From: Novosphingobium sp. B1
Lineage (GTDB): Bacteria > Pseudomonadota > Alphaproteobacteria > Sphingomonadales > Sphingomonadaceae
Direction: 5' to 3'
Assembly (NCBI RefSeq): GCF_900176395.1
Contig: NZ_FWXL01000004.1
Coordinates: 351,974-415,973 of the forward strand
Length of the DNA stretch: 64,000 bases
In this document: positions 25,401 through 32,634 of the stretch, in pieces
Layout: the number at the start of each line of letters is the position of its first letter
Numbering within the stretch: position 1 is the first letter of the stretch
The notes under the pieces: generated by a model
What the model saw: only the letters and a program-made list of their open reading frames with translations
Told to the model about the DNA's origin: nothing
Databases searched by the model: none
Position numbers and translations under genes: made by a program

Positions 25401-25515
25401 CGGTCTGCTGACCTCGACGTTGCTCACCCTTGTGCTCCTGCCGATCCTGTTCGAGCGCTTCGGCGAAGGACCCGGCGAGCGCGACAGTACCGAAGGGGAG
25501 CCGACCCGTGACTAA
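22423..25515 (+). CDS. RND-type (heavy-metal efflux family) inner-membrane pump
   Basis: A 1030-aa protein from a GTG at 22423, with 12 expected membrane helices and two large periplasmic loops. The N-terminus (LPVDAYPDIAQTQVKI) and the TM4 segment AIAIGMLVDGSVVVVENVVE identify it as a CzcA/CusA-type proton antiporter. In TM4 it has AIG...DGS rather than the DFG...DGA of CzcA, so the substrate may not be the classic Co/Zn/Cd set. The operon order (regulator, kinase, adaptor, pump, DUF3240, outer-membrane factor) is typical of metal efflux. The substrate is not decided by sequence. Confidence 0.92.
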   Translation: MLQTVVAQSLSRRLLVLALALVVAVAGAWAFAKLPVDAYPDIAQTQVKIILKAPGMTPEEVETRVITPIETELLGIPNQAVLRSTAKYAIADVTIDFAEGTDIYWARQQVAERLSGVLADMPGSVSGGLAPISTPLSDAYMFTIEGPLSLQQKRELLDWTIRPALRTVPGVADVNALGGFVRTFEVRPDPVALAAAQLSVDDLKSAIETGNRNDGAGRLASGEESLIVRSVGTLQTVEDIAALVVSSRNGRVTRVGDVASVGMGSLTRYGAVTQNGKGETVEGLVIALRGADARTVVSGVKTRLAEIENGLPKGTTISVFYDRSDLIARATGTVEKALIEATVLVVILLIVFLGDWRAAAIVAVTLPMAALITFLFMRGAGLSANLMSLGGLAIAIGMLVDGSVVVVENVVERLSNRAGDGAPRLNQVYRATADVVVPVSAGILIIALVFLPLLSLEGLEGKLFAPVALTIVFALAGSLVLALTLVPVLASFGLRTGHHAEPAIMRWLTPRYRALLAQAFERKRLVYALSGSGLVIAALAYVAVGKTFMPTMDEGSMIVQLTKLPSINLAASTEGDMAVQRALLKVPEVQEVIARVGSDELGLDPMGLNETDSFVRLKPQSEWRGNKDFVVEELRKAVEGLPGIETTFTQPIEMRVSEMLTGSRGDLAVKIFGPDNATLADLAGQVQQSIGSIEGAAEVVTVANDSVDYLQLDIDHAAAGRFGMPVSQLQDAMRAQVEGMDAGVVIEGQRRVPVMIKGDENLRSDPARFSDLQVLTPTGTVARISDMARIERSSGPVKLDHENGSRFALVQAFVSGRDLVGFVEEAKAAVGSKVVLPAGYRIVWGGQFENQQRASARLMTVIPLALVLILLVLLATLRSMRASLLILANIPFAMVGGIVALWMTGEYLSVPASVGFIALLGIAVLNGLVLVAGFRQLRYEGMAMAQAVRAGAERRLRPVLMTASITAFGLVPLLFATGPGSEIQRPLAIVVTGGLLTSTLLTLVLLPILFERFGEGPGERDSTEGEPTRD

Positions 25516-25807
25516 GGTCCTGCTGACCCTTCACTGCGCCAGTGCGGACGCCGAAGTGATCGGCGAAGCCTTGCGCGGCATCAGCACTGCTCCGATCCAC
25601 CTGCGCGAGGAGACCGTGCTCGGCACCGATTTCGGCGATGCCGGAGCCGGCGAACAGGTAACCGCCCGCCTGCGCCGGACAGCGCTGGAAATCTTGTGCG
25701 AAGACGCGCTGATCGACGATCTGATCGGAGCCGCCGGCAAGGCGCGCCGTCGCCTGCCGTTTCGCTGGAATGCGATAGCGATCCACGCTTCGGGGAGGAT
25801 GCCGTGA
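25508..25807 (+). CDS. DUF3240-family protein
   Basis: A 99-aa protein from a GTG at 25508, overlapping the pump stop by 8 bp, with AGGGGAG upstream. It has the compact alpha/beta layout of DUF3240 proteins (KVLLTLHCASADAEVIGEAL, then RRLPFRWNAIAIHASGRM), a family that recurs beside heavy-metal RND pumps. It may be a small regulatory or metal-sensing accessory. Its stop overlaps the start of the next gene (GTGA). Confidence 0.8.
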   Translation: MTKVLLTLHCASADAEVIGEALRGISTAPIHLREETVLGTDFGDAGAGEQVTARLRRTALEILCEDALIDDLIGAAGKARRRLPFRWNAIAIHASGRMP

Positions 25808-27039
25808 GGAACTTGGGCGTATTCCTGGTATCCCTTCTTGCCAGCACCGCCGCAAGCGCCGGGCCGACGCTGCCCCCCGAAGCCGCGGTGGTCGCCACGC
25901 TCGACAACCATCCTACCGTATCGGGCGCAGGCGAGCGCGTGGCTGCCGCGCGTTCGGCGGCCGACATGCTTTCCCGCGGGCCGTATGAATTCACCGTACA
26001 GGGCAACTACACCTCGCGCGAGGTGCGGATGGATCGCCGCTACGACGAATTCGACGGTACGTTCTCGCGCAGTATCCGCCTGCCCGGCAAGGCCGCGCTC
26101 GATCGCAAGTCTGGCCAGCTGGGCGTCGAAGTCGCGCAGAACATGATGGAGGACACGCGCCACCACACCGCGCTGGTCCTGGCTGAAATGTGGATCGACT
26201 GGCTGGCCGCCGGAGAGCAGCTGCGCAACGACGATGCAACGGTTGCACTGCTGGGGCAGGAACTGCGCGCGCTCGAACGACGGCGCGAACTGCGCGATGC
26301 TGCCCAGCTCGAGGTCGACCAGGCGCGTGCGGCGATGGATCAGGCCGAGGGTCAGGCGACGCGGTCGCGGGCGGACATGGAACGCGCGCGCGCCATGCTC
26401 GCGGCCAACTTTCCCGACCTGCCGATCGGAGAGGCGCCGCCGGCCATGGGCCTGCCCGAATTGCCCGCGCAAGGCCTCGACGCCCTGCGCGACATGGTCA
26501 TCGCAAGGAGCCACGAAATCCGCGCCGCAGAACGCGAAGCCGACCGCCTGAGCGTGGTCGCCGAACGATCGCGCAAGGACCGGCTCGCCGATCCGACCGT
26601 CGGCTTGCGCGTGTTCAGCGAATTCGAAGGGCGCGAGCGTGGCGCCGGGTTGCAGCTATCGATCCCCCTGGGTGGCGGCTACCGCAAGGCCAAGGCTGAA
26701 GAGGCTGCCTCCGTCGCCAGTGCAGCGAACTTCGACACGGTCAACGTGCGCCGCACGATCGAGGCGACCGCGAATGCCGACCTTGTCGACGCGCGCAACC
26801 GCTTCGGATCATGGGGACGATTTGCCGAGGCCGCGCGCACCGCGGCGCAAGCTGCCGAACGCGTCGGAACCGGCCACAAGCTGGGTGCGATCGACCTTGC
26901 CGACCTGCTGCTGGCGCGCCGTCAGGACCATGAAGCCCGGCGCATGGAAATCACCGCCCGCGCCGACGCCATCCGCGCCATTCTCAAGCTGCAGATCGAT
27001 TCGCACACCATCTGGATGGGTGCCGAAGACGAGGGATGA
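25804..27039 (+). CDS. TolC-like outer-membrane efflux protein
   Basis: A 411-aa protein from a GTG at 25804 that overlaps the previous stop (GTGA). The signal peptide MRNLGVFLVSLLASTAASAG is followed by an Ala/Arg/Glu-rich, largely helical protein with two repeats of the outer membrane efflux type (about 25-200 and 220-400), including GLQLSIPLGGGYRKAKAEEA before the second helical barrel strand. It supplies the outer-membrane channel for the pump. The chain of overlaps from 22423 to 27039 indicates a single operon. Confidence 0.88.
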   Translation: MRNLGVFLVSLLASTAASAGPTLPPEAAVVATLDNHPTVSGAGERVAAARSAADMLSRGPYEFTVQGNYTSREVRMDRRYDEFDGTFSRSIRLPGKAALDRKSGQLGVEVAQNMMEDTRHHTALVLAEMWIDWLAAGEQLRNDDATVALLGQELRALERRRELRDAAQLEVDQARAAMDQAEGQATRSRADMERARAMLAANFPDLPIGEAPPAMGLPELPAQGLDALRDMVIARSHEIRAAEREADRLSVVAERSRKDRLADPTVGLRVFSEFEGRERGAGLQLSIPLGGGYRKAKAEEAASVASAANFDTVNVRRTIEATANADLVDARNRFGSWGRFAEAARTAAQAAERVGTGHKLGAIDLADLLLARRQDHEARRMEITARADAIRAILKLQIDSHTIWMGAEDEG

Positions 27040-27060
27040 TGCGGGGAATGATGCTGGGAA

Positions 27061-27136
27061 TGGTGAGCCCTGCTGGGTTCGAACCAGCGACCTACTGATT
27101 AAAAGTCAGTTGCTCTACCGACTGAGCTAAGGGCCC
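27061..27136 (-). tRNA. tRNA-Lys (UUU)
   Basis: 76 nt on the minus strand, from GGGCCCT (5' acceptor arm) to AGGGCTCACCA with encoded CCA. The D arm has AGCTCAGTCGGTAGAGC, the anticodon loop is CTTTTAA giving anticodon UUU, and the T arm is GGTTCGAACC. It lies tail-to-tail with the efflux operon. No integrase sits beside it. Confidence 0.97.
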
Positions 27137-27172
27137 GCCAAAGCTGCGCGATCATGCGCGAGGCGTGGCGCG

Positions 27173-27682
27173 TCACCTAGGGGGCGGGGGCGGGCGGGTC
27201 AAGCCTTTGGCGAGGCGGTGGTACAACTGCCGTATGGTCAGGCCGGTGATCGGATCGCGCCAGTCGGGAACGATCCCTGCCGCAGGCCCAAGCACGAAAT
27301 CCCGCTTGCGGAACTCCGTGTGCGGAACAGTCAATTGCTCGTCGCTCCAGCAACCGCCCGACCAGAGCACAATATCGAGATCGAGCGTGCGCGAGCGCCA
27401 GCGTTGCCCTTGGCGCTTGCGGCCGAAGCTGTTTTCCACCGCCTGCAGTTCGCCGAGCAGGGCGCGGGGCGCAAGGTCCGTCGAAACAAGCGCGGCGCTG
27501 TTCGAGTAAACGCGCTGCGAGGGGCCGATCGGCCTGCTCCGCATGGTGGGAGACACCGCATCTATCCTGCAGCCATGCCGCCCGATCTCATCGAGCGCCG
27601 CCCAGAGTATTGCCGACGGCGCCCCGTGCCCCGGATGCCGCTGGTTCGAACCGAGTGCGATCAGGTAGCGGTGCAGGATCAG
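27173..27682 (-). CDS. folK: hydroxymethyl-dihydropterin pyrophosphokinase (HPPK)
   Basis: About 169 aa. It transfers pyrophosphate to 6-hydroxymethyl-7,8-dihydropterin in folate synthesis. Family features are YLIALGSNQRHPGHG at the N-terminus and the signature RTLDLDIVLW, with the conserved RDFVLGPAA-type end. No ATG, GTG or TTG is near the domain start. A CTG at 27682 overlaps the amidase stop as CTGA, copying the usual ATGA coupling, so I place the start there. A Pro/Arg-rich C-terminus (TRPPPPPR) is present. The start is uncertain; the domain is not. Confidence 0.8.
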   Translation of the reverse strand: MILHRYLIALGSNQRHPGHGAPSAILWAALDEIGRHGCRIDAVSPTMRSRPIGPSQRVYSNSAALVSTDLAPRALLGELQAVENSFGRKRQGQRWRSRTLDLDIVLWSGGCWSDEQLTVPHTEFRKRDFVLGPAAGIVPDWRDPITGLTIRQLYHRLAKGLTRPPPPPR

Positions 27683-28527
27683 ATATCCTCGGCCAGGCGC
27701 CCGTATAGCTGCGGGCGGCGATCGCGGAAGAAGCCCATGCCGGCGCGGTGCGTGGCAGCGCGCTTCAGATCGATGGTGGCGTGCAGCACCCCCGTTTCGG
27801 TGGCGCCGAACTCGGCAAGGTAATCGCCCCATTCGTCGGAGATGAAGCTGTGGCCATAAAAGCGCTGGCCATCCTCCATCCCGATGCGGTTGGCGGCTAT
27901 CACCGGCATGCAGTTCGCGACAGAATGGCCGATCATCGCGCGGCGCCACATGCGGCTGGTGTCGAGATCGGCGTCATAGGGCTCGCTGCCGATGGCAGTG
28001 GGGTAAAACAGCAGTTCTGCCCCGATCAGCGCCATCGCGCGGGCGCATTCGGGATACCATTGGTCCCAGCACACGCCCACGCCGATGCGCGTTCCGAACA
28101 CGTCCCATACCTTGAACCCGGTGTTGCCGGGGCGGAAGTAATACTTCTCCTCGTAGCCCGGGCCGTCGGGGATGTGGCTCTTGCGATAGATGCCCATCAC
28201 GTCGCCGTCCGGACCGATCATCGCCAACGTGTTGTAGTAGTGATGGCCGTCGCGTTCGAAGAAGCTGGTCGGGATGGCAATGCCGTGCGCCTTGGCGAGC
28301 TTTTTCATCTCGCGCACCGACGGGTCCGCATTGAGCGGGTAGGCCATCGAGAACAGGGCTTCGTCCTCGACCTTGCAGAAATATGGCCCTGCGAACAGTT
28401 CAGGCGGCAGCACGATCTGCGCGCCGCTGCGCGCGGCCTCTTCCACCAGCGCAGCAGTGGCAGCGATGTTCTCGGCCTCGCCCCCGGGAAGGGCGAGTTG
28501 CAGGGCGGCGACGGAGATCTCGGTCAT
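27679..28527 (-). CDS. aguB: N-carbamoylputrescine amidase
   Basis: A 282-aa nitrilase-superfamily enzyme that hydrolyses N-carbamoylputrescine to putrescine, CO2 and ammonia. The catalytic triad is visible: Glu in LPPELFAGPYF, Lys in YRKSHIPDGPGYEEKYYF and Cys in GVGVCWDQWYPE. The length and the EKYYFRPGN segment fit AguB closely. No agmatine deiminase gene is in the window. It is upstream of folK and apparently cotranscribed. Confidence 0.9.
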   Translation of the reverse strand: MTEISVAALQLALPGGEAENIAATAALVEEAARSGAQIVLPPELFAGPYFCKVEDEALFSMAYPLNADPSVREMKKLAKAHGIAIPTSFFERDGHHYYNTLAMIGPDGDVMGIYRKSHIPDGPGYEEKYYFRPGNTGFKVWDVFGTRIGVGVCWDQWYPECARAMALIGAELLFYPTAIGSEPYDADLDTSRMWRRAMIGHSVANCMPVIAANRIGMEDGQRFYGHSFISDEWGDYLAEFGATETGVLHATIDLKRAATHRAGMGFFRDRRPQLYGRLAEDI

Positions 28528-28580
28528 GGGAGGGACCTAAGACCCCTGCCCCCGCAATTCAACCGTCGCCGAACGCCAAT

Positions 28581-29450
28581 TCAGGGGCGCTTGCGGAACA
28601 GCAGCGTCATGCGATCGCTTTCGCCGATGGCCTGCAGCTTCGCCTTGGTGGCGGCATCGGGATTGCCCCCAAGCTGCGGCGGCAAGGTCCACACGCCGTC
28701 CGGCCAGTTCGCCGGGTCCTTGGGGTTGGCGTTGGCCTCGCTCTTGCCGACATAGGTGAAGCCGTTTACTTCCATGAACTTGATCACGTCCGCCTCGCGC
28801 AGGTAGCCTTTCGAGCCGTCGGTGAAGGAATAGGGCGCATCAGGCTTCGCGCGGTGCTGCTCGATGCCGATCATGCCGTCGGGTTTCAGCAATTCGCGCA
28901 TCTGCTTGATCTCGTGCGCGGCAAGGTTCCAGCGCAGCAGGTTGTGCATCATTCTCATGACGAGGATGCGGTCGAACGTGCCCTTCTCCCCTTCCGGAAG
29001 CGTATCAAGCGTGTAGGCCGTGAAGCGGTCCGCGGGCTGGCCCGACCATTCGGCGACTTCGGCCGGATACTTGGTTGCGCCTTCGCGGATGCCTGCCTTC
29101 ATCTTGTCACTGAAGGCGCTTGAAGTCGGATCGAAGTAGAGGCCGACCAGCTTGCCCTTCGGCCCGAGATAGAGCCCGAGCAGACGCGAGTACCAGCCAC
29201 CGCCCGGCGCATATTCGCCGACCTTCATCGTCGGCGAAACCTGAAAGAATCTGAGCGTCTCGGCAGGCTTGCGATAGACGTCGCGGGCCCGGTCCTTTTC
29301 GCGCAAGGGGTCGGCGACGGCGGCAGCAAGCGCAGGGTCGACCTTTGCCGATGCGGTCTTTGCAGTTTCGGCCATTACCGGCGTGGCAAGGCTGCTGCCG
29401 GCAACCAAGGCAAGCAGGGCAAGGCTCATTCGACGCATGGGGAAACGCAT
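28581..29450 (-). CDS. exported class I methyltransferase-fold protein
   Basis: A 289-aa protein starting MRFPMRRMSLALLALVAGSS with a signal peptide ending near ATPVMA. AAGGAGAAT upstream fixes the ATG at 29450. The mature part resembles the predicted methyltransferases of COG4798: RKPAETLRFFQVSPTMKVGE, the SAM-type glycine motif YAPGGGWYSRLLG, and VMRMMHNLLRWN. Export is odd because S-adenosylmethionine is a cytoplasmic cofactor; the fold may have another role or SAM may be carried along. It is divergent from msrA. Confidence 0.8.
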   Translation of the reverse strand: MRFPMRRMSLALLALVAGSSLATPVMAETAKTASAKVDPALAAAVADPLREKDRARDVYRKPAETLRFFQVSPTMKVGEYAPGGGWYSRLLGLYLGPKGKLVGLYFDPTSSAFSDKMKAGIREGATKYPAEVAEWSGQPADRFTAYTLDTLPEGEKGTFDRILVMRMMHNLLRWNLAAHEIKQMRELLKPDGMIGIEQHRAKPDAPYSFTDGSKGYLREADVIKFMEVNGFTYVGKSEANANPKDPANWPDGVWTLPPQLGGNPDAATKAKLQAIGESDRMTLLFRKRP

Positions 29451-29528
29451 TGGGGGGATTCTCCTTCGTGCCGGTGACAAGCGGACCGGGGATGCTTATC
29501 TCTCACGCAAATCAGGAGAATATAGCGC

Positions 29529-30065
29529 ATGAGCGAACAAGCAACGGTCATCCTCGCAGGCGGATGTTTCTGGTGCACCGAGGCGGTGTTCCGCGACGTC
29601 ATTGGCGTGAGCAATGTCGAAAGCGGCTACATCGGCGGTACGGTTGAAAATCCGACCTACAAGCAGGTCTGTTCGGGCAACACCGGCCATGCGGAAGCTA
29701 TCCGCGTGACGTTCAGCCCCGAGACGATCGGCCTCGACCAGATCCTCGACATCTTCCTGGCCACGCACGACCCGACGCAACTCAATCGCCAGGGCAATGA
29801 CGTGGGCACGCAGTACCGCTCGGCAATGTTCCCGGCGGACGAGGCGCAGAAGGCCGCGATGGAAGCCGCTATCGAGCGCGCCCAGCCCGATTGGCCCAAG
29901 CCGATCGTCACCACGATCGAGCCGATGGCGACATGGTATCCGGCAGAGGACTACCATCAGGAATACTGGGAAGGCGAAGGCCAGCGGAACACCTACTGCC
30001 TCGCCGTGATCCCGCCCAAGCTGATGAAGCTGCGCAAGAGCTTCGCGGCGAAAGTCAAAGGCTGA
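29529..30065 (+). CDS. msrA: peptide methionine (S)-S-oxide reductase
   Basis: A 178-aa enzyme that reduces methionine-S-sulfoxide in proteins. The catalytic motif GCFWCTE lies at residues 14-20, and the family blocks GYIGGTVENPTYKQVCSGNTGHAEAI (in two pieces), HDPTQLNRQGNDVGTQYRSA and WYPAEDYHQEY are intact. Start ATG with AGGAGAA upstream. A single-gene unit; no msrB next to it. Confidence 0.95.
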   Translation: MSEQATVILAGGCFWCTEAVFRDVIGVSNVESGYIGGTVENPTYKQVCSGNTGHAEAIRVTFSPETIGLDQILDIFLATHDPTQLNRQGNDVGTQYRSAMFPADEAQKAAMEAAIERAQPDWPKPIVTTIEPMATWYPAEDYHQEYWEGEGQRNTYCLAVIPPKLMKLRKSFAAKVKG

Positions 30066-30108
30066 GGCCTTTGACCGCCACCGGCCCGCTCCCCTCCCCG
30101 GTGCCGCC

Positions 30109-31239
30109 TCAGGCGCGCAGCGCAGAAATCGTGATGCGCCGGTAGATGCGCTGGAGGACTGACAGGTCTTCCAGCGCCACGGCCTCGTCCTTCTTGTGCA
30201 TGGTAGCATTGCACAGGCCGAATTCCACGACCGGGCAGACGGCGCGCAGGAATCGCGCGTCGGAGGTGCCGCCACTGGTGGAAAGTTCAGGATCCAGGCC
30301 GGTCTCCGCCTTGACCGCCTCGGCGATCAGCGTCGAATAATCGCCCGGAAGGGTGATGAAGCTCTCGCCCGATATCACCGCGCGAACCTCGCCCTTGTGG
30401 CGACGTGCAATGTCCTCGACCATCGCAACCAGCCCGGCCCCGGTGTGTCGGTCATTGAAGCGGATCGAGATGCGCGCGCGGGCCTCTGCCGGGATGACGT
30501 TTGTGGCCTTGTTGCCCACTTCGAGATCAGTGATCTCGAGGTTGGAGGGCTGGAACCACTCAGTGCCCTCGTCGAGCTCGAGCGAATCGAGGTCAGCGAG
30601 CAGCGCGATCAGGCGCGGGATCGGATTATCGGCAAGGTGTGGATAAGCGACGTGGCCCTGCGCACCCTTGCAGGCGATCCACATGTTCACCGAGCCGCGA
30701 CGGCCGATCTTCACCATGTCACCCAGGCGATGGACCGATGTCGGCTCCCCCACCAGGCACAGGTCCGGGTCGGCCTTCATCTCGCGGATCAGCTCTATCA
30801 GCGGCACCGTGCCGTAGCGTGCGGGGCCTTCCTCGTCGCCAGTGATGATGAAGCTGAGCGTTCCTGCCTCGGTCGGAACCTCGGCAGCTGCCGCAACCAT
30901 CGCGGCGATCGAGCCCTTCATGTCCACCGCGCCGCGGCCATAAAGCAGCCCTCCCCGGCGCTCGGCCTTGAATGGACCAGAAGTCCAGCCCTCGCCCGGC
31001 GGTACGACATCGAGGTGCCCGGCGAAGGCGAAATGGCGTGATCCTGCAGGACCACGTCGGATCGCGAACATGTTCTCGACCGGGCCATCGGGCGCTTCGC
31101 CCGCCACGAAACGGTTAATCTCGAAGCCCAGCGGCGCGAGCATACCCTGCAGGCAATCAAACACGCTGCCGGTCGCTGGCGTCACGCTCTCGCAATCGAT
31201 CAAGCGTTCTGCCAAGGTGATGGGATCGCATGCGGACAT
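30109..31239 (-). CDS. dapE: succinyl-diaminopimelate desuccinylase
   Basis: A 376-aa zinc peptidase of family M20 that makes LL-diaminopimelate for lysine and peptidoglycan. Metal ligands are in FAGHLDVVPPGEGW, GRGAVDMKGSIAAM and TGDEEGPARYG; the dimerisation domain and the conserved end CNATMHKKDEAV are present. The ATG at 31239 overlaps the GST stop (ATGA). The frame is open far upstream but that stretch is antisense to the GST reading. Confidence 0.94.
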   Translation of the reverse strand: MSACDPITLAERLIDCESVTPATGSVFDCLQGMLAPLGFEINRFVAGEAPDGPVENMFAIRRGPAGSRHFAFAGHLDVVPPGEGWTSGPFKAERRGGLLYGRGAVDMKGSIAAMVAAAAEVPTEAGTLSFIITGDEEGPARYGTVPLIELIREMKADPDLCLVGEPTSVHRLGDMVKIGRRGSVNMWIACKGAQGHVAYPHLADNPIPRLIALLADLDSLELDEGTEWFQPSNLEITDLEVGNKATNVIPAEARARISIRFNDRHTGAGLVAMVEDIARRHKGEVRAVISGESFITLPGDYSTLIAEAVKAETGLDPELSTSGGTSDARFLRAVCPVVEFGLCNATMHKKDEAVALEDLSVLQRIYRRITISALRA

Positions 31240-31913
31240 CACCGGGCGGGCTCCTCGAACTGTTCGATGGTCCAGCCCTCGCTCTCGGCGGCATCGATCC
31301 ACATCTGCATCCAGTCGTGCGTCCAGACCGCTTCCATGTAGGTCACGGCAAAGCCCGGCACAGGCACCCCATAAGTCATGAAGCGCGAGACGACGGGGGC
31401 ATAGATGATGTCGGTAGCGCAGAAGGTGCCGAACAGGAACGGCCCACCCTTGCCGAAGCGGGCACGGGCCTCTGCCCAGAGCGAGAGGATGCGCACGATG
31501 TCGGCGCGGACCTCGGACTTGATCTCCACGCCTTCTACGCGCTTGCGGATGTTCATGGGCAGGTTGCGGCGCAGCGCGAGGTAGCTCGAATGCATTTCCG
31601 CAACCATCGAGCGGGCCATGGCGCGCGCGGTCTCGTCCTTGGGCCAGAACCGGTCGCGCCCGACCTTGTCGGCAAGGTAATCGATGATTGCGAGGCTGTC
31701 CCACACCACGGGCGCGTCTTCGCCGTCGCCATCCCAAAGGATCGGCACCTTGCCTGACGAAGGAGCCAGATCGTCGGCGCGGCGGTTTTCTTCCCAATCC
31801 TCGCCGTAGAGCGGGACGGTGATTTCCTCGAAGTGCAGGCCCGATTGCTTGCAGGCCAGCCAGCCGCGCAGCGACCAGCTCGAATAGTTCTTGTTGCCGA
31901 TGATCAGCTTCAT
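31239..31913 (-). CDS. glutathione S-transferase family protein
   Basis: A 224-aa protein with an N-terminal thioredoxin-like domain (MKLIIGNKNYSSWSLRGWLA, Ser in SSWS as likely glutathione activator, cis-Pro in GKVPILWDG) and a helical C-terminal domain. It is of the general sphingomonad GST type. Its stop overlaps the dapE start, so the two share a transcript, although no functional link is known. Confidence 0.9.
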   Translation of the reverse strand: MKLIIGNKNYSSWSLRGWLACKQSGLHFEEITVPLYGEDWEENRRADDLAPSSGKVPILWDGDGEDAPVVWDSLAIIDYLADKVGRDRFWPKDETARAMARSMVAEMHSSYLALRRNLPMNIRKRVEGVEIKSEVRADIVRILSLWAEARARFGKGGPFLFGTFCATDIIYAPVVSRFMTYGVPVPGFAVTYMEAVWTHDWMQMWIDAAESEGWTIEQFEEPAR

Positions 31914-31980
31914 CGTGATTGCCCCGTTGCCTTGGGGCAGCGCCTAGCCGTTCAGCCAAACGCTGTCGAGGCTGAACGGC

Positions 31981-32634
31981 TCAGACCAGCGAATCCTGCA
32001 GCACGGCGGCGCGCAGTTCCTCGATGCCCATCTTCTTTTCCGATGAAGTCACGATGATCTCGGGATAGGCCGCCGTGCGCTTGCGGGCAGCGGCGATGGT
32101 CGCCTCGGTCACGGCCTGCAGCTCGCTGGCCTTGATCTTGTCGGCCTTGGTCAGCACCACGCGATAGCCGACGCCGGCCTCGTCGAGCATCTGCATCATG
32201 TCTTCATCGACAGGCTTCACTCCGTGGCGGCTGTCGATCAGCAGGAGCGTGCGCTTGAGGACGACGCGGCCGCGCAGGAAGTCGCGCACCAGTCGGCGCC
32301 AGGTTTCGACCACCTTGGGCGGAGCCTTGGCAAAGCCGTAGCCCGGCATGTCGACAAGGCGCAGGCGGGTAGGCTCACCCACTTCGAAGTAGTTCAGCTC
32401 CTGCGTGCGCCCCGGCGTGACCGAGGTGCGCGCAATCGACTTGCGGCCCGTCAGCGCATTGAGCAGCGACGACTTGCCAACGTTGGAGCGCCCGGCAAAG
32501 GCAATCTCGGGCACGTCCGGATCAGGCAGGAACTTGAGGGCCGGGGCCGACTTGATGAACTCGACACGCCCCGCAAAGAGGAGGCGCGCCTGTTCGATCA
32601 GTTCGGCGCGGGCGGCTTCTTCTTCAGGTGTCAC
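31981..32634 (-). CDS. engB: ribosome-biogenesis GTPase EngB/YsxC
   Basis: A 217-aa GTPase needed for 50S assembly. G1 is [10 protein letters not shown]3 is [11 protein letters not shown] and G4 is TKADK. It starts at a GTG at 32634 that overlaps the yidC stop (GTGA). The order rpmH-rnpA-yidD-yidC-engB is conserved in many alphaproteobacteria, which supports the call. Confidence 0.94.
   Translation of the reverse strand: MTPEEEAARAELIEQARLLFAGRVEFIKSAPALKFLPDPDVPEIAFAGRSNVGKSSLLNALTGRKSIARTSVTPGRTQELNYFEVGEPTRLRLVDMPGYGFAKAPPKVVETWRRLVRDFLRGRVVLKRTLLLIDSRHGVKPVDEDMMQMLDEAGVGYRVVLTKADKIKASELQAVTEATIAAARKRTAAYPEIIVTSSEKKMGIEELRAAVLQDSLV

Noticed and set aside
27061..27136. tRNA-Lys as the attachment site of the mobile element
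   Set aside because: It is 7.6 kb from the integrase beyond a complete chromosomal-type operon, and no copy of its 3' end was seen near the integrase.
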